A DNA stretch of 64,000 nt, from contig NZ_GG667521.1 in NCBI RefSeq assembly GCF_000159135.1, positions 44,838 to 108,837 on the forward strand. Direction: 5' to 3'. Both the position numbers and the translations under genes were made by a program. Positions 48,523-57,365 of the stretch are shown one piece after another (the stretch's first letter is position 1; each line of letters begins with the position of its first letter). The notes under the pieces were generated by a model. The model made no database searches, had not been told where the DNA came from, and saw only the letters and a program-made list of their open reading frames with translations. This DNA comes from Corynebacterium striatum ATCC 6940 (lineage in GTDB: Bacteria > Actinomycetota > Actinomycetes > Mycobacteriales > Mycobacteriaceae).

Positions 48523-49948
48523 CAAGCAGGAGCCAGAGCGTGGTCAGAGCCCACGGCACCGCGGGGGCAGGCGCGGCGGTCTCGGCGACGATGCGGCTAT
48601 CGACCACCACGGCTCCCACCCCGAGTTCCTCCAGGGCGTCCATATCGCGGCGCTGCCAGGCATCGTGGGCGGCGACGTAAGCCGGCTGGGCCTGGTCCAC
48701 TACCACGCCATCGACGATGAGCTCGCCCGACTCGAGCTTGTTTAACGCCTTGGAATACGGGTCCACGGCCACGCCGCCGCCGCGCAGGCTCACCAGCGAG
48801 GGGCGGTCGGGGAAGAAGGCGACGCGGCCGTTGAGGGCGTCGACAAGCTGCTGGTCCACCACGGGTTGTTCGGAGCGCGGGGCGAGCACGGCGACGTCGC
48901 GCGGGGCGCCGGGGGCTTGCAGGAGGCAGGCGAGGAGCCCTACCGCGGCAGGCAGATTCGGCAGCGCCCCCAACCCCGCGACGTAGAGGGGGATGGCGAG
49001 GAGCGTGAGCTTGGAGGCGTCGCGAAGCAGGCCCGCGCCAGGAACGTGCGCGATAAACCACCCCAGCGCGCCGGGGAAGAGCCACGCCCCGCAGGCCAGG
49101 CCGAGGCCGAGGGCGGCGAGGAGGTAAAGGGGGCGCCGACAAGCATGCTCTAGGTGCCGGGACCCCATGAACGCCAAGGCCGCGACGGCTAGGCCCGCGA
49201 GCGCGAAGCGGGAGGCAGGCACGGCGTCGGCGCTCCAGATTCCGCCCAAGCCCAGCAGTGCGCCCCCGGTGCCCACGAAGCCTTCCGCACGGGGAGCAAA
49301 GGCGGCGACCTGCGCGGCTGCGGAACCAGGTGCGGAGTTGTTGGACAGCGCCGGCACCAGCCACGGCAACCAGAGCAACACGCCACCTGCGGCAAGCCGG
49401 AAGCGGCCGGTGACAAGCGCAATCACCACCCCGAAGACCCCGCCCGTGGGAGTCAGCGAGGAGGCCCAGAGCGCGAGCCAGGAGGCGGCGCGGCGTCGGT
49501 TAAGGCAGGCCCACGCCAGCACTGGCGCGAGCCACGCGGCTACCGCCAGCGACCACTGCCCCTGCAGAAGGCGCTCAAGAACGAAAGGATTGGCCACCGC
49601 ACACGCCATCGCGGCAGCAGCCGCCAGCGGAGTGTGCGCCCACTTTGCCGCCCCCCACGCACTGGCCAAGGCGCTGGCCAGCACCAGAACACGCGCGAAC
49701 CAATCGCCGCCCAGCAACGCCAAGACCCCATCTTGCGGTGCGTTGCGGGCAGGCAAGGTACCCAGCCCAAAGTTCGTGGCCGTCAGGCCCGGGTGGTGGA
49801 GTAACGCCATGTCACGCCACAGCAGCTCGCCCGGCACCAGGAAAGGCCAGCACACTGCGCCGACGAGCAGGAGACCCCACGCGACAAGGACGCGGCGGCT
49901 CCAGCTATGCGCGGTCACGGTGGCGGCGCATGTACAACGAGGCAGCAT
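48449..49948 (-). CDS. Polytopic membrane protein, Rv0226c type
   Basis: About 499 residues with at least nine Ala/Leu-rich membrane segments over the first 370 residues and a soluble C-terminal domain (about 375-475). The region LLWRDMALLHHPG after the first membrane segment places an acidic residue in the first outer loop, as in GT-C enzymes, but no named family motif was found. Position matches Rv0226c. The start is uncertain: ATG 49948 is used, with GTG 49918 and TTG 49954 possible; none has a clear ribosome-binding site. Both ends overlap neighbours: 44 bases with the DUF3068 gene and 74 bases convergently with the GT4 gene. Confidence 0.78.
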   Translation of the reverse strand: MLPRCTCAATVTAHSWSRRVLVAWGLLLVGAVCWPFLVPGELLWRDMALLHHPGLTATNFGLGTLPARNAPQDGVLALLGGDWFARVLVLASALASAWGAAKWAHTPLAAAAAMACAVANPFVLERLLQGQWSLAVAAWLAPVLAWACLNRRRAASWLALWASSLTPTGGVFGVVIALVTGRFRLAAGGVLLWLPWLVPALSNNSAPGSAAAQVAAFAPRAEGFVGTGGALLGLGGIWSADAVPASRFALAGLAVAALAFMGSRHLEHACRRPLYLLAALGLGLACGAWLFPGALGWFIAHVPGAGLLRDASKLTLLAIPLYVAGLGALPNLPAAVGLLACLLQAPGAPRDVAVLAPRSEQPVVDQQLVDALNGRVAFFPDRPSLVSLRGGGVAVDPYSKALNKLESGELIVDGVVVDQAQPAYVAAHDAWQRRDMDALEELGVGAVVVDSRIVAETAAPAPAVPWALTTLWLLLASAAFPLARQAASRKPGQSSPTST

Positions 49949-51029
49949 AGGCAAGCAAAACCACGCCGATAACCTTGCCGACCCACCCCACGATGCTCAG
50001 GATCTTCGCGCTTTCAATCGTGGTACGTACCGAATCGAGGCGCTCCTGCTTGGTGGCCTCGGACCACGACATGTCGGCCTGGAAGAGCGCGCGGTCTGCG
50101 GTGTCATTTTCTTCCACCATCTGGCGGGCTTGGTCGGCGTCGGTGGCGAGGAAGATCTTGATGTCCTCGTGCACGTCCAGGATGGTGCCGGTGGTGGGTT
50201 CAACCCATACGTCGCGCTTGACGGTGTAGAAGGGCTCGAGGATGACATGCTCGGTGGGGCTCAGCCCGAAGCGCTCGAGGGACTCCGGCTTAAACATCGC
50301 CTTCGCAGGGCCCGAGCGGCGCAGCTGCTCTAGGTTGTCCTGCTGTGCAAAGCTCAGCGAGTCCACCACTGAAACCGGGTCGATTTCCTGGTGGAAGGAG
50401 TACGTGGGGATGGTCTCCCGCTTCTCCGTGCCCGTGAAGTCGATGGGCGCGGCCGTCTGCGTCATCGGGTCGAAGTACGGGTAGCTGCGCTGTTCTGCCT
50501 TGGCAGGGAAGAAGTAGCTGATGCCGTCGCGCTCGAAGTCCATGGAAGAAGCACCCGTGCCCAGTGGCGTGATGTTGAACTGCTGAGAGCTATTTAACCC
50601 TGGGATGGGATAGGCAGATTCGCGGTTGAGCAGGGAACTCTCGTTGAACTCCGCGATGGTCTTACCGTCGGCCTCGACCTTGAGCGAAGAATTTGCGGAG
50701 GCCACGGCGTCGTCGTTAGTAGCGGAGGTGGTGGTGACGCGCTCGAGCGTGGTCACCCGGTCCTCGATATAACAATAAAGCGGAGCCTGCTCCGATTCGC
50801 AGGCCGGGTCGCCGTGGGGATCGGCAGGCTTCTCGTGGTGCAGCGCGCGCAGGATGTTCAGCGCGGGCCCGGTGGCGGGCTCGGTGGTGACCGTGAAATT
50901 AAGGTTGAGCGGCAGCGGACGGGCCTGATTCTTATACAGCGGCGGGAGGACGGATCCAAGTAGAAGGAAGACAGTCGCGGCGACGATCACCCTCGTCATC
51001 CGCGAGCTCCAATTAATCAGCCGCTTCAT
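49905..51029 (-). CDS. DUF3068 membrane-anchored protein, Rv0227c type
   Basis: A 374-residue protein with an N-terminal membrane segment (VIVAATVFLLLGSVLPPLY), a large extracytoplasmic domain and a C-terminal membrane segment (IVGWVGKVIGVVLLAYAASLY) followed by a basic tail. This is the DUF3068 layout. Position matches Rv0227c, between the Rv0226c-like gene and tmaT. Divergent from tmaT. Function unknown; an envelope role is inferred from conserved neighbours. Confidence 0.88.
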   Translation of the reverse strand: MKRLINWSSRMTRVIVAATVFLLLGSVLPPLYKNQARPLPLNLNFTVTTEPATGPALNILRALHHEKPADPHGDPACESEQAPLYCYIEDRVTTLERVTTTSATNDDAVASANSSLKVEADGKTIAEFNESSLLNRESAYPIPGLNSSQQFNITPLGTGASSMDFERDGISYFFPAKAEQRSYPYFDPMTQTAAPIDFTGTEKRETIPTYSFHQEIDPVSVVDSLSFAQQDNLEQLRRSGPAKAMFKPESLERFGLSPTEHVILEPFYTVKRDVWVEPTTGTILDVHEDIKIFLATDADQARQMVEENDTADRALFQADMSWSEATKQERLDSVRTTIESAKILSIVGWVGKVIGVVLLAYAASLYMRRHRDRA

Positions 51030-51105
51030 TACAGTAAAGTTCCAATCAGTTCGCTTGTGGCGTCATGGCCCTATGAATCTTAGCCGGAGGAAGGAGAAAA
51101 CCGTT

Positions 51106-52236
51106 TTGGCTTCCTCAAAGACTGTACCCTGCCACCTTCCCGAGCTGGATGGATTGCGCGGATGCGCAGCCTTGGGGATCGTGGTCACCCACGTTTCCTT
51201 CCAAACTGGCACTGGATGGGGGATTGCGGAGCGCTTCGATTACTTCGTGGCGGTCTTTTTCGCGTTGAGCGCTTTTTTGCTGTGGCGCCGCCGCCATCTG
51301 CACACTACCCGGGATTATGCCTGGTCACGCGTGGCGCGCCTGGCGCCCGCCTACCTGGTGTGCGTGGCGCTGGTGCTCGCTTTGCTTCCCGACGCCCACT
51401 CCGTCACCCTCACCCAAGTATTCAGCAACCTCACGAGCACGCAGATCTACGTGGTCGATGGCCTCGCGCCGGGTCTGACCCAGTTGTGGTCGCTGTGCGT
51501 GGAGTTCGCGTTCTACCTCGTGCTGCCGGCCCTGGCCTGGCTCATGCGGGGGTGGAACCGGCAGCAGCGGATGGCGGCCTTTCTGGCTGCAGCAGTGCTG
51601 AGTTGGGGCTGGGGTTTTGTGCCCTTCGTGGCGGATTTCGACAAAGGCGACGTCAATTCGCAGATTTGGCCGCCGGCGTATGCGTCCTGGTTCGTGGTGG
51701 GGTTGCTCGCTGCAGAGGCGGAGGGCCTGCGCCTTCCGCGCTGGGTGGAGCGGGCCCTGCGCATTCGGTGGGCGTGGTGGCTGCTGGCGGCAGGTTGCCT
51801 GTGGCTGGCCAGCCGCGAGTGGTTTGGCCCGCGGGGGCTGGAGCATCCGGAGCCGGGCGAGTTCGCGCGGCGCATCATTGTCGGTGCGGTGTTCGGTGCG
51901 TGCGTGATGGTGCCGGTGGCGCTGGCCCCGCGCGCGGAGAAAAGCGTGTTGGCGAGCGAGGTTTTCCAAGCGCTGGGCCGCTGGTCCTATTCGCTGTTTC
52001 TGTGGCACGTTGCGGTGCTCGCGGTGGTCTTCCCGCTGCTGGGTGTGCCGATGTTTAGCGGCACGGTGGTCCACTTTGGCGTGGTCCTCGTGGCCACGGT
52101 GGCGTTGAGTCTGCTGGTGTCGGCGGTGAGCTATGTGGTGGTGGAGGAGCCGGGGCGTCGGTTGTTGCGCGGCCACAGAACGCAGGCCAAGGCCGCGGCG
52201 CACAGGCAGGTCACCAAGACGGAGTCGCCGGCGTAG
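51106..52236 (+). CDS. tmaT: Membrane acyltransferase, TmaT/Rv0228 type
   Basis: A 376-residue acyltransferase-3 family protein with about ten membrane segments. It has ELDGLRGCAALGIVVTHVSF (family-typical DGLRG and catalytic His) at residues about 11-30, and an RxxR-type region HLHTTRDYAWSRVARLAPAY. TTG 51106 is chosen because GGAGGAAGGAGA lies 9 bases before it; an open frame upstream to 51055 has no such signal. TmaT acetylates trehalose monomycolate, which helps its MmpL-mediated transport; assignment is by family plus synteny. Its 3' end overlaps aftD by 106 bases on the other strand. Confidence 0.85.
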   Translation: MASSKTVPCHLPELDGLRGCAALGIVVTHVSFQTGTGWGIAERFDYFVAVFFALSAFLLWRRRHLHTTRDYAWSRVARLAPAYLVCVALVLALLPDAHSVTLTQVFSNLTSTQIYVVDGLAPGLTQLWSLCVEFAFYLVLPALAWLMRGWNRQQRMAAFLAAAVLSWGWGFVPFVADFDKGDVNSQIWPPAYASWFVVGLLAAEAEGLRLPRWVERALRIRWAWWLLAAGCLWLASREWFGPRGLEHPEPGEFARRIIVGAVFGACVMVPVALAPRAEKSVLASEVFQALGRWSYSLFLWHVAVLAVVFPLLGVPMFSGTVVHFGVVLVATVALSLLVSAVSYVVVEEPGRRLLRGHRTQAKAAAHRQVTKTESPA

Positions 52237-55200
52237 GTGCCGCTTGCCCAGGGGGCGCGGGCGAGCATGGCGCCCGCGGCCAGTGTGAGGGCGGCCGCCA
52301 AAGGAGCCGCGCTTAACGACGTCCACCTCAGCACCGCCCATGCCGCCACCCCCGCCAGTACGGCGGGTAGCCCCAGCAGGGCGAGGGTGCCCAGCCCGCA
52401 TAGCGCCGCCACGGTGTGCGAGGATGCGGTGTCGGCGGGCAGCCAGGGCTCGCGGGGAGGGCGGCGAAGTGCGAGCAGGCAACCGGCTACCGTGAGCAGT
52501 GCCAGCGCTCCGCCGAGACCCAGGGCCACCTGGTAGGCACGCTCGGCGACGAAGCTTTGGCGGAAGCTGCCGCTCGCGCCCGCCGGAATGACGTAGGCCT
52601 GGCCGCCGGCGTTGATCTCCCGGGGCTGCAGGTCCACGCTGCCGGTGGGGGAATCGAGGTGACCGCGCAGGCCCTCGTTGAAGGCGTCGCCGGTGATGAG
52701 GAGGCGCTCGGTGGAGGCGGCGGTGATGTCCCGGCCGGTGGCCGGGGTGGTGCTGGGCGGATTCCAGCCCTTTTCGCGCAGGCTTATCCACGTGCCCGTG
52801 GTGCGGACGCGGTGCTTGCCGGGGCGCAGGGTGAGGGTGTCGCCGGGGTTATAGCGCGCGCCGTCGACCAGCACGGTCTTTGTGGAATCGAGCGTGACCT
52901 GCATGGAACGCGGTGCGGTGAAGTCGCGGATGAGGATGCGGGAGTCCTGGAGCAGCTGCTGGAAGAAGAACTGCCGCACGTCCGGTGAGGTGTCTGGGAC
53001 GGTGACCACGCGCTCTATGGGCGAGCCCATGACCTGTGCGTTGGCGATTCCCACCCGCTCTTTGAGTTCGATGCGGATAGAGTGCGTCGCACCGCCGGGC
53101 ACGCGCACCTGGCGGGAGCGATAAGGCTTGAGCTTGACCTTGACCTTGGCGCTGCCCGAGCGCACGGTGACCTCGGTGTGGCCAGTGGCCATGAGATCGA
53201 TGACGGGGGCGTCCCAGGCGGGCGTTTGGGGGTCCTTGTTGAGCTCGAGCCAGCCGGTGTCGCCAGGCGCTGGCCACCAGGCGGTGGAGTTCTCCCCGTC
53301 TACTGCGGAGGTGATGGAGCGCGCCGGATTGGCGCCGCCGAAGGAGTCGGCGTCGGCGGCAGACGAGGAGGCGCGGACCGTGCCGCCGTGGGACTCCACG
53401 GTGGTCAGCGGGCCTGCGGAGGGGTAGTCGCGCAGGCGGTTGTTCACGGTCGAGGGATCCTCAGCGCCCAGCGGGGCGGAGATGGGGCCGTCGAGGGTGC
53501 CGTAGTTGCGGTCGCTCAGGGTAGGGGTATCGGTGACGATGTCGGCGTTGCCCTCCACCAGCTCATACGCAGGCCGGTTGGCCGAATGCGCATCGAGGAA
53601 GGCCAAGGACTCGCCGCCGCCTGCGACGCGTACGGGCTCAGTGGTGCTGAGCACTCCCGCGGAGTCTTGGTGCGGCAGGATGATGACCTCAACCTCGTCA
53701 TTGGGGCCGAAAGCGTGGACCTGGCCGCCGTAAGAGGAGGCGTTGCGCCAAGCAGCTAGCCGCGAGTCGTCGCGGCCGCTGGCCCCCTCGGTGGAGGCGA
53801 GGTCGTGGCGCAACAGGATCGCCCCGATGCCTTGGCGTTGGAGTGCAGCGGTGCCGGTGCGGGGATCGTCGTGAAGCGCGGCGACGACGCCATCGAGACC
53901 CCGGATGGCCTCGGGCGGAACCAGAGGGATGGCGTCGCGGACGGCCCAGGGGACGTCGAGAAGCGCCTGCGCCGGCTCATCGCGGGTCCAGCCCCAGTCT
54001 TGGCGCGCGAAGGAGGACTCGGGGAAGAGCAGCGTGCGGGTATCGCGGGCGGTGGCGTTGAGAAAGTTCGCGGCCTCGTGCCAGTAGTCGGGGACCGCGG
54101 AATAGGCGCCTTTGGGTAGGAGGCGGCCGGTCCACGCGGGCGAGAAGGAGGCACAGGCGAGCGCCGCCACCAGCACGGCAACCGCCTGCTTCCGGGAGGG
54201 ACGCAGCCACGCGCGGCCCGAGTCAGGCAGCGAAAGGGGGGCGGTGGCCGCGGCGAATCCGAGCAGGAGCGGGATGCGAACTAGGGGGTCGAACTTGTGG
54301 AGGTTGCGCAGCGCCGCGAGCGGGCCGTCGAGAGCATGCAGGTACCACGCGGCGTGGGTGCCCAAGATGGCGATGCCCACGCACAGCATCACCGGCCATA
54401 CGCGAGGCAGGCGGCTAAGCCCGTACAGGCCAACGGCCGCCACCGCGATGGTAACCAGAACGAAGAAAGGCTCGACGGCTAGGGCATATCCGGCGCTGCG
54501 CTCCGTGTCGACGAAGGGCGCCCAGCTGGTGGTGCCGCGCAGAATCTCCGGCAGGTTGAGCCAGCGGGTGGTGACAAAAGAGGACTCGATGAACTCGGTA
54601 AACGGAGGGGCATAGCGGCCGAGTACTAGCAGCGGAACGATCCACCAGACCGATACCGCGGCGCAGCCGGCAAGCCAGGCCAGCCCGGGGCGCCAAGCGC
54701 GGCGATAGAGCAGGACCACGGCAGCGGGCACGCAGGCCGCGAGCGTAGCCGTGGCATTGACCGCACCCATCAGCGCCACGGGAATGATAGCGGCCGCGGC
54801 GTCGCGCCAGTTCAGCTCGCGGCGCAGGAAAGGCAGCACGACCCAAGGCGCGAGCATGACCGGCCAAGTCTCCGAGGAGATGGCCCCCAGCGTGGTTAGC
54901 GCGCGCGGGGAGAGCGAGTAGAGCAGCGCGGCCAAGAAAGGCCACCAGCCGGGCGCTTGCCGAAGCGACGGCAGAGCGGCGAAAAGGAGCCGATGGAAGC
55001 CCCAAAAACCCACCCCGAGGACGAGCCACCACCACAGGCGCTGGGCTATCCAGTCGGGGAGGAAGTCAGTGAGGAGAAAAAACTGGCCCTGTGGAAACAA
55101 GTAACCGTAGGCCTGGTTCTGCAGCTGGCCCAAGGTGAAGACCTCGGTGTAAGCGTGCAGGGCGCCGCGCAGAAACCCCAGTGGGTTCGCGGCGAGGTCA

Positions 55201-55328
55201 TGTTTGGTGTCGGCGACGGTCAGCCCAAAAGGCTGGCTAAAGACAATAAGCGCTAGCACTAGCAGGCCGACAAGGCGCCAGCGCAGCTGCGGGCGGCGGG
55301 CTATGCCGCGGGAGAAAAAGCCACGCAC
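52131..55328 (-). CDS. aftD: Arabinofuranosyltransferase AftD
   Basis: A 1065-residue GT-C protein. GTG 55328 follows the DUF2613 stop by one base; the open frame above it lies within that gene. N-terminal half with about eleven membrane segments; the first outer loop holds VADTKHDLAANPLGFL with the expected catalytic Asp. The C-terminal half is a large extracytoplasmic beta-rich region with SAVDGENSTAWWPAPGDTGW, resembling a discoidin-type carbohydrate-binding module, and ends in further membrane segments. AftD adds alpha(1-3) branches in arabinan. It is shorter than mycobacterial AftD (about 1400 residues), normal for corynebacteria. Confidence 0.93.
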   Translation of the reverse strand: MRGFFSRGIARRPQLRWRLVGLLVLALIVFSQPFGLTVADTKHDLAANPLGFLRGALHAYTEVFTLGQLQNQAYGYLFPQGQFFLLTDFLPDWIAQRLWWWLVLGVGFWGFHRLLFAALPSLRQAPGWWPFLAALLYSLSPRALTTLGAISSETWPVMLAPWVVLPFLRRELNWRDAAAAIIPVALMGAVNATATLAACVPAAVVLLYRRAWRPGLAWLAGCAAVSVWWIVPLLVLGRYAPPFTEFIESSFVTTRWLNLPEILRGTTSWAPFVDTERSAGYALAVEPFFVLVTIAVAAVGLYGLSRLPRVWPVMLCVGIAILGTHAAWYLHALDGPLAALRNLHKFDPLVRIPLLLGFAAATAPLSLPDSGRAWLRPSRKQAVAVLVAALACASFSPAWTGRLLPKGAYSAVPDYWHEAANFLNATARDTRTLLFPESSFARQDWGWTRDEPAQALLDVPWAVRDAIPLVPPEAIRGLDGVVAALHDDPRTGTAALQRQGIGAILLRHDLASTEGASGRDDSRLAAWRNASSYGGQVHAFGPNDEVEVIILPHQDSAGVLSTTEPVRVAGGGESLAFLDAHSANRPAYELVEGNADIVTDTPTLSDRNYGTLDGPISAPLGAEDPSTVNNRLRDYPSAGPLTTVESHGGTVRASSSAADADSFGGANPARSITSAVDGENSTAWWPAPGDTGWLELNKDPQTPAWDAPVIDLMATGHTEVTVRSGSAKVKVKLKPYRSRQVRVPGGATHSIRIELKERVGIANAQVMGSPIERVVTVPDTSPDVRQFFFQQLLQDSRILIRDFTAPRSMQVTLDSTKTVLVDGARYNPGDTLTLRPGKHRVRTTGTWISLREKGWNPPSTTPATGRDITAASTERLLITGDAFNEGLRGHLDSPTGSVDLQPREINAGGQAYVIPAGASGSFRQSFVAERAYQVALGLGGALALLTVAGCLLALRRPPREPWLPADTASSHTVAALCGLGTLALLGLPAVLAGVAAWAVLRWTSLSAAPLAAALTLAAGAMLARAPWASGTYAGDSVLVTCLCAAALACVLWPRNNRRPGSSTTT

Positions 55329-55329
55329 A

Positions 55330-55527
55330 TTAGTTGCGGGAGCCGTACTCCGGGCCACCCATGACGGCGTCGGAAGTAGACACAGCGTTGCCTGCCGGGA
55401 CCACGTCAGCGTTGGAGAACTGCGCGATGCCAATCACCGTAATGACGCCGAGGGCGATGCCCACGACGGTGCTGCCCACGGCTGGGCCGAGGGTGCGCTT
55501 GTTGAGGGAGTCCGTCTCGAGTGCCAT
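55330..55527 (-). CDS. DUF2613 small membrane protein, Rv0236A type
   Basis: A 65-residue protein starting MALETDSLNKRTLGPAVGS, with one membrane segment (VGSTVVGIALGVITVIGIAQF) and a short outer tail ending EYGSRN. This is the DUF2613 family, typically encoded just upstream of aftD (Rv0236A). It lies one base before the aftD start, so both are coupled. Confidence 0.88.
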   Translation of the reverse strand: MALETDSLNKRTLGPAVGSTVVGIALGVITVIGIAQFSNADVVPAGNAVSTSDAVMGGPEYGSRN

Positions 55528-55587
55528 GGTCCTAGATACTAGCAGCTACACGGCGCAATTCCTGTACGAATCGCGCCGGGGATGCGA

Positions 55588-56106
55588 CTAGCTGTGGGCC
55601 TCGGGTTCCTCGTCGTCCTCGTCGTCGTCAAGCTCGGGCGGAACGATGAACACCGGAAGGCCCGCATTACGCACGATGTGCTCGGCAGTGGAGTTGGTCC
55701 ACCAGCCGCGGAAGCCGCTGAGCGCGCGGGTGCCGGTGACGATGACGTCGACGTCGAGTTCTTGCGCGGCGTCGACAATGGCGGAAGCAATCGTGGTCAC
55801 CGACTCCACCAGGTGAGCGCGGCCGCTCAGCCCCAGGCTCTCGGCGACCTCGATGCCCTGCTTGCAGATGCGCAGCGCCTCCTCGTAAGCGGGATCGTCC
55901 TCGACGTTATCCGGCGCTACGGTGGACTGGTGCAAACCCGTGCGGCTCACGGCACGCGCGGCCTGGCGGGCAACCGGCTCCCACGCCGTGAGGATTTCCA
56001 CGCGGCGCGGGCGCAGCAGGCGGGCCGCATGCTCCATGGCGCGGGCAGCGCGAGTGGAGCCGTCATAAGCAATCAACATGGTCTCTGCGTTACTCATAGG
56101 GGCCAT
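55588..56106 (-). CDS. Universal stress protein family
   Basis: A 172-residue UspA domain protein. ATG 56106 is used because AAGGGGG lies five bases before it; the frame further upstream overlaps the divergent lipoprotein gene. TMLIAYDGSTRAARAMEHAA at the start and VIVTGTRALSGFRGWW with the later NAGLPVFIVP give the ATP-binding G-2x-G-9x-G(S/T)-like pattern in modified form. An acidic tail (PPELDDDEDDEEPEA) ends the protein. Stress-related role; ligand uncertain. Confidence 0.88.
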   Translation of the reverse strand: MAPMSNAETMLIAYDGSTRAARAMEHAARLLRPRRVEILTAWEPVARQAARAVSRTGLHQSTVAPDNVEDDPAYEEALRICKQGIEVAESLGLSGRAHLVESVTTIASAIVDAAQELDVDVIVTGTRALSGFRGWWTNSTAEHIVRNAGLPVFIVPPELDDDEDDEEPEAHS

Positions 56107-56156
56107 AGTAACCCCCTTCACGGCCGCTGCGTGGCCAATCGTGCACACTGGAGGGC

Positions 56157-57317
56157 ATGCATCTTTTCCATTGCTTCCGTCCCGCGGCTGGATCTGCAGC
56201 CGCTTTTTCGCGTCCGCGGGTACGAGTGCGCGCAGCTGCCGTACTCGCCGCGGTGGGGCTCGGAAGTACCTTGGTGGCTTGCGCGGATGAGGAGGTCGCG
56301 CCGCCGGAAAACGCGGCGTCGTCAAGCGCCAGTGCTATCCCACAGACCAGCGCCGCGCCCGCCGCAACGGACCGCCGGCAGCTGGCGGCCTCCCTGCTCA
56401 TGCCGCCGGCCGTCAACTACGACGACGCACGCCAGAAGCTCGAAGCCGGCGCGGGCGGCATCTTCATCCCCAGCTGGGCGGATCCGAATCTGCTCACCGA
56501 AGAGGGCCGCAACATCGTGGCCCTGCGAGAGGAGCTGGGCCGCGACTTCAAGGTCTCCATTGATTTTGAAGGCGGCCGCGTGCAGCGCTTCTCCGAAGTC
56601 CTCGGGGCATTCCCGGCCCCGCAGCAGATGGCCGCAGACGGCAGCCCGGAGGATGTGGAGAGGATCGGCGCGGAGATCGGCGGCGTGCTCAAGGCACACG
56701 GCATCAACGTGGATTTCGCCCCGGTCCTCGACGTCGACGGCGGCGGGCTCGAAGTGGTGGGGGACCGCTCCTTCTCCACCGATCCGGCGCAAGCCGGTGA
56801 GTATGGCGCAGCCTTTGCCCGCGGCCTTGAGTCGGCCGGCGTCGAAGCCGTGTTCAAACACTTCCCAGGCCACGGGCGTGCCTCGGGGGATACCCACCTG
56901 GCTGAGGCCGTGACCCCGCCACTGGAGGAGCTCTACACCCACGAGTTCGTGCCCTTCGAGGAGGCCGTCCCCGCGGCCCCTGGGGCCGGCCTGATGATGA
57001 GCCACCTCGCTGTGCCGGGCCTGGGCGATGGCCAAACGGCGGCTTCTATCAATCCGGCCGCTTATAAGCTCGCGCGCGAGCATCTGCATTTCGAAGGCCC
57101 CATTTACACCGATGACCTGGGCGGAATGGCATCCATTGCGGACACGATGGATGTGCCGCAGGCGGTGGTTGCTGCGATTGGAGCGGGCGCTGACATGCCC
57201 TTGTGGTCCACTGACGGGGGCTTCGACGCGGCTATCGACGCCGTCGTGGCAGCCCTCGATGACGGCACCTTGACCGAGGAGCAACTGCAAACTTCTGCCC
57301 GGCGTTTGGCCGAGTAA
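56157..57317 (+). CDS. Glycoside hydrolase family 3 lipoprotein (LpqI/NagZ-like beta-N-acetylglucosaminidase)
   Basis: A 386-residue lipoprotein with lipobox LVAC (C42) after a basic and hydrophobic start. The GH3 domain shows SIDFEGGRVQRF (substrate region), VDFAPVLDVDG, and the NagZ-type catalytic loop FKHFPGHGRASGDTH with the Asp/His pair. GDRSFSTDP is the usual family segment. It removes N-acetylglucosamine during peptidoglycan recycling, here tethered outside the membrane. Position after aftD matches Rv0237 (LpqI). Confidence 0.92.
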   Translation: MHLFHCFRPAAGSAAAFSRPRVRVRAAAVLAAVGLGSTLVACADEEVAPPENAASSSASAIPQTSAAPAATDRRQLAASLLMPPAVNYDDARQKLEAGAGGIFIPSWADPNLLTEEGRNIVALREELGRDFKVSIDFEGGRVQRFSEVLGAFPAPQQMAADGSPEDVERIGAEIGGVLKAHGINVDFAPVLDVDGGGLEVVGDRSFSTDPAQAGEYGAAFARGLESAGVEAVFKHFPGHGRASGDTHLAEAVTPPLEELYTHEFVPFEEAVPAAPGAGLMMSHLAVPGLGDGQTAASINPAAYKLAREHLHFEGPIYTDDLGGMASIADTMDVPQAVVAAIGAGADMPLWSTDGGFDAAIDAVVAALDDGTLTEEQLQTSARRLAE

Positions 57318-57365
57318 ACGGGACCTTACTAGGAATGCTGCAGCTCGAACGATAGTCTTTAAGGC

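Noticed and set aside
49167..50333. 388-codon plus-strand open frame opposite the Rv0226c- and DUF3068-like genes
   Set aside because: Spans the junction of two well-supported membrane-protein genes and has Ala/Arg/Pro-rich noise composition.
55582..56913. 443-codon plus-strand open frame over the Usp and LpqI-like genes
   Set aside because: Shifts between antisense of one supported gene and an out-of-frame reading of another; its Arg/Ser-rich C-terminal half is typical of a wrong frame.
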